64,000 bases of DNA from JAOUJD01 sp963811265 (lineage in GTDB: Bacteria; Pseudomonadota; Gammaproteobacteria; Burkholderiales; Burkholderiaceae_F), in contig CAWEQS010000026.1 of assembly GCA_963811265.1 (NCBI GenBank), forward strand, positions 744,001-808,000, written 5' to 3'. Below, piece by piece: positions 61,615-64,000 of this stretch (its first letter is position 1; every line of letters starts with the position of its first letter). The notes beneath the pieces were generated by a model. The model worked only from the letters and a program-made list of their open reading frames with translations. It was not told the DNA's origin and did not search any database. The translations under genes were made by a program, and so were the position numbers.

Positions 61615-62667
61615 ATGTTCGACCTGCTCGACATCCGTCTCGGAGCCGAGGCGCGCCGCCGCATCGAGGCGGACGGCCTGGCACCCGACGACGTTCGCTG
61701 CATGCCGGCCGCGGCGGGCGGGCCCAAAGGCCTGGCGCTGCTGCCGTTCGATCGCCTGTTCGCGCGCGAGTGGCTGCCGCGCGTGCGCTCGATGGAACTC
61801 GTCGGAGCTTCGATCGGGGCCTGGCGCATGGCATCGCTTGCGCAGGACGATCCCATCGCGGCGCTCGACCGCCTGCAGCACGCGTACGTGCGCGGGCAGA
61901 ACTACGGCGAGCGGCCATCGCCATCGCAGGTGGCCTCCGTCTGCCGCGGCCTCGCCCGCTCGGTCTTCGGGGCGCCCGACCTGGCGCTGCGCCCCGGCAT
62001 GGCGCTGTCCGTGATCACCGCGCGAGCGCGCGGCGCGCTGGCCGACGACCGCTCGAAGCTCGCGTTCGGTCGCGTCGCGCTCGTCAACGCCGCGTCGCGC
62101 CGCTGGCTGGCCAACCACATGGAACGCGTCGTCTTCCACGCCGGCGCGCCTTCGAGACTGCCGCCCGCCTTCGATGCCTTCGGCCTGACGCAGATCGCGC
62201 TCACGCGCGACAACGTCGAGGATGCGCTGCTCGCCTCGGGCTCGATCCCGCTCGTGTGCGATCCCGTGCGCGACGTGATGGCTGCGCCGCCCGGCGACTA
62301 CTGGGACGGCGGCCTGATCGACTACCACCTGCTGCTGCCCTACGACCGTTACGACGGCATCGTGCTGTATCCGCACTTCGTTCCGTACGTGACGCCCGGG
62401 TGGCTCGACAAGTTCCTGCCGTGGCGCAAACGGCCACGGCGCCACCACTGGCTTGCCAACGTCGTCCTGATTGCGCCTTCGCGCGCCATGCTCGATCGCC
62501 TGCCGAACCGCAAGCTGCCCGACCGCAACGACTTCTTCAGGTACGGACTGGATCACGCCGCGCGCATCGGCGCGTGGGAGCGGGCGATCGCGGAGTCCGA
62601 ACGGTTCGCCGAAGCCGCGCTCGCCTGGTTGAATCGCCCCGACCTGTCGGTGGCGCGGCCGCTCTAG
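61615..62667 (+). CDS. Patatin-like phospholipase family protein
   Basis: 350 residues. The nucleophile elbow GASIGAW (GxSxG) at about residue 63 and the catalytic Asp in YWDGGLIDYH (DGG) at about residue 230 make the Ser-Asp dyad of patatin hydrolases; PAAAGGPKGL near residue 33 fits the oxyanion loop. No signal peptide. Likely lipid acyl hydrolase; substrate unknown. It starts 14 bases after the repaired pth stop. The 246 bases that follow, up to ychF, show no gene. Confidence 0.82.
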   Translation: MFDLLDIRLGAEARRRIEADGLAPDDVRCMPAAAGGPKGLALLPFDRLFAREWLPRVRSMELVGASIGAWRMASLAQDDPIAALDRLQHAYVRGQNYGERPSPSQVASVCRGLARSVFGAPDLALRPGMALSVITARARGALADDRSKLAFGRVALVNAASRRWLANHMERVVFHAGAPSRLPPAFDAFGLTQIALTRDNVEDALLASGSIPLVCDPVRDVMAAPPGDYWDGGLIDYHLLLPYDRYDGIVLYPHFVPYVTPGWLDKFLPWRKRPRRHHWLANVVLIAPSRAMLDRLPNRKLPDRNDFFRYGLDHAARIGAWERAIAESERFAEAALAWLNRPDLSVARPL

Positions 62668-62913
62668 CCTGGAAGCAGGGCTCGGCGCGCGCCGGCAACG
62701 GTGTCGCGAGTGACGTCGGCAAGGCGAATCCGGTCAGGCACGATCAAGCGCGGGTCAAGATCCAGAAGGAATCACCCACCGGGCAAGCGGGCTCAAGGAA
62801 ACCGCTCGTACGCCTTGATCGCCCCCAGCGGCCGGGTCCGCGGCGCTCCGCGTGGACGGGCTTGCGATAATCCCTCCTTTGCGCCGCTTCCGGCGCGTCC
62901 CCCAAGGTTTCCC
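62668..62913. other. Intergenic region before ychF, no gene seen
   Basis: 246 bases. A GCGCC/GGCGC hairpin (62880-62896) lies just before ychF. There is no convincing ORF or RNA on either strand. It probably holds the ychF promoter, since the preceding gene is not a usual operon partner. Confidence 0.4.
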
Positions 62914-64000
62914 ATGGCACTGAAATGCGGCATCGTCGGGTTGCCGAACGTCGGCAAGTCGACGCTCTTCAACGCGCTCACCAAGGCCGGCATCGCGGCC
63001 GAGAACTATCCGTTCTGCACGATCGAGCCGAACGTCGGCATCGTCGAGGTGCCCGATCCGCGGCTCACCGCGCTCGCCGGCATCGCGAAGCCCGAGAAGG
63101 TGCTTCCGGCGACGGTGGAGTTCGTCGACATCGCCGGACTGGTGGCGGGCGCGAGCAAGGGCGAGGGCCTCGGCAACCAGTTCCTTGCGAACATCCGCGA
63201 GTGCGACGCGATCGCGCACATCGTCCGCTGCTTCGACGACCCCAACGTGATTCACGTCGCGGGCAAGGTCGACCCGGTGTCCGACATCGAGGTGATCGAC
63301 ACCGAACTCGCGCTCGCCGACCTGCAGACGGTCGACAAGCAGCTGGCGAAGTACACCAAGGTCGCCAAGACCGGCCAGGGCCCGGACGCCAAGGAAGCGA
63401 AGCGCCTGGTGGACGCGCTCGAGAAGATCCAGCCCGCGCTCAACGAGGCGCGGCCGGTGCGCAGCGTGGACCTCTACCCGGAAGAGCGCGAAGTGCTCCG
63501 GCCGCTCTTCCTGCTCACCGCCAAGCCGACGATGTACGTCGCCAACGTCGAGGAACACGGCTTCGCCGGCAACCCGCTGCTCGACAAGGTGCGCGAGCGC
63601 GCCGCGCGTGAAGGTGCGCCGGTCGTCGCGGTCTGCGCGAAGGTCGAGGCGGAGATCGCGGACATGTCCGACGAGGACAAGGGCGTCTTCCTGGCCGACA
63701 TGGGGATGGACGAGCCGGGGCTGAACCGCGTGATCCGTGCGGCCTACACGCTGCTCGGCCTGCAGACGTACTTCACGGCCGGCCCCAAGGAAGTGCGCGC
63801 ATGGACGGTGGTGCGGGGCGCGACGGCGCCCCAGGCGGCGGGCGTGATCCACACCGACTTCGAGAAGGGCTTCATCCGCGCCGAGACGATCGCTTTCGAC
63901 GACTACGTCCGCTGCAAGGGCGAGGCAGGCGCGAAGGAGGCCGGGCGGATGCGGCTCGAAGGCAAGGATTACGTCGTCCACGACGGCGACGTGATGCACT
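62914..64000 (+). CDS. ychF: Redox-regulated ATPase YchF/OLA1, cut by window end
   Basis: 362 complete codons of the usual about 363-366; only the last residues and stop are missing. Obg-family P-loop with ATP preference: G1 GLPNVGKSTLFNALT, G3 DIAGLVAGASKGEGLGNQFL, and NVEE in place of the guanine-specific NKxD. A coiled insertion (about 140-200) and the C-terminal TGS domain follow, ending at KDYVVHDGDVMH. It binds ribosomes and is linked to stress control. Standard place after pth in betaproteobacteria. Confidence 0.97.
   Translation, partial: MALKCGIVGLPNVGKSTLFNALTKAGIAAENYPFCTIEPNVGIVEVPDPRLTALAGIAKPEKVLPATVEFVDIAGLVAGASKGEGLGNQFLANIRECDAIAHIVRCFDDPNVIHVAGKVDPVSDIEVIDTELALADLQTVDKQLAKYTKVAKTGQGPDAKEAKRLVDALEKIQPALNEARPVRSVDLYPEEREVLRPLFLLTAKPTMYVANVEEHGFAGNPLLDKVRERAAREGAPVVAVCAKVEAEIADMSDEDKGVFLADMGMDEPGLNRVIRAAYTLLGLQTYFTAGPKEVRAWTVVRGATAPQAAGVIHTDFEKGFIRAETIAFDDYVRCKGEAGAKEAGRMRLEGKDYVVHDGDVMH

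Noticed and set aside
59065..62556. Minus-strand open frame of 1163 codons opposite prs, rplY, pth and the patatin-like gene
   Set aside because: GC-rich antisense shadow with low-complexity His/Arg/Val/Gln composition; four recognised genes occupy the plus strand.
60958..62667. Apparent pth-patatin fusion protein
   Set aside because: The join is created by the extra base near 61514. The natural pth stop (61598) and a patatin start (61615) exist in the expected places.

Overview
The window is high-GC, gene-dense chromosomal DNA from a betaproteobacterium, most likely Burkholderiales-like. The evidence is gene order. Several blocks are arrangements familiar from that class: fmdB-DUF502-aspS-nudB-(lipoprotein)-EEP-clsB at 1-6.8 kb; kdsD-kdsC-lptC-lptA-lptB-rpoN-hpf followed by ptsN-hprK-rapZ at 41-51 kb; and mutM-TPR-lolB-ispE-tRNA-Gln-prs-rplY-pth-ychF at 54-64 kb. 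HPr kinase next to rapZ, and an AspRS of the non-discriminating type, fit the same placement. I see no insertion sequence, prophage, CRISPR array, rRNA or integrase.

Layout. 1-6.8 kb: a minus-strand housekeeping run (phospholipid synthesis, AspRS, membrane and small zinc-ribbon proteins). 7.0-15.4 kb: a plus-strand catabolic cluster (glutamine-synthetase-family gamma-glutamyl ligase, iron alcohol dehydrogenase, gamma-glutamyl hydrolase, aldehyde dehydrogenase, covalent-FAD/GcvT dehydrogenase, alanine dehydrogenase). 16.8-27.9 kb: a phosphonate island with two divergent arms. The minus arm carries an ABC importer and the transaminase PhnW. The plus arm carries a GntR/FCD regulator, phosphonoacetate hydrolase PhnA, phosphonoacetaldehyde dehydrogenase PhnY, a Na/Pi-type transporter and a PhnZ-like HD-domain oxygenase. 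28-41 kb: a mixed region (thioredoxin lipoprotein, HisN-like phosphatase, YbdK, two CPA2 antiporters, orphan FixJ-type regulator, ssb, MFS, uvrA, histidine phosphatase). 41-64 kb: LPS transport and sigma-54 operon, nitrogen PTS, base-excision repair genes around a dynamin-like GTPase, isoprenoid and PRPP genes, and ychF cut by the window end.

How the genes work together. 2-Aminoethylphosphonate (AEP) would be imported by the ABC system, transaminated by PhnW to phosphonoacetaldehyde with pyruvate becoming alanine, oxidised by PhnY and hydrolysed by PhnA to acetate and phosphate. The alanine dehydrogenase 1.4 kb away can return alanine to pyruvate and release ammonium. The Na/Pi-type carrier can move surplus phosphate. 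The PhnZ-like oxygenase adds an apparent oxidative C-P cleavage branch whose usual hydroxylase partner is not in the window. The neighbouring gamma-glutamyl cluster has the enzyme set expected for taking an amino alcohol such as ethanolamine to glycine. The region as a whole therefore looks like a catabolic island for C2 amines and aminophosphonates.

Sequence quality. Four genes carry single small frameshifts: the gamma-glutamyl hydrolase, the FAD/GcvT dehydrogenase, the dynamin-like GTPase and pth. Because pth is normally essential, indel errors in the assembly are a likely explanation for at least that one. The most interesting non-coding element is a structured leader with a strong intrinsic terminator immediately upstream of the CPA2 antiporter/ybdK operon (32745-32973), a candidate riboswitch or attenuator.
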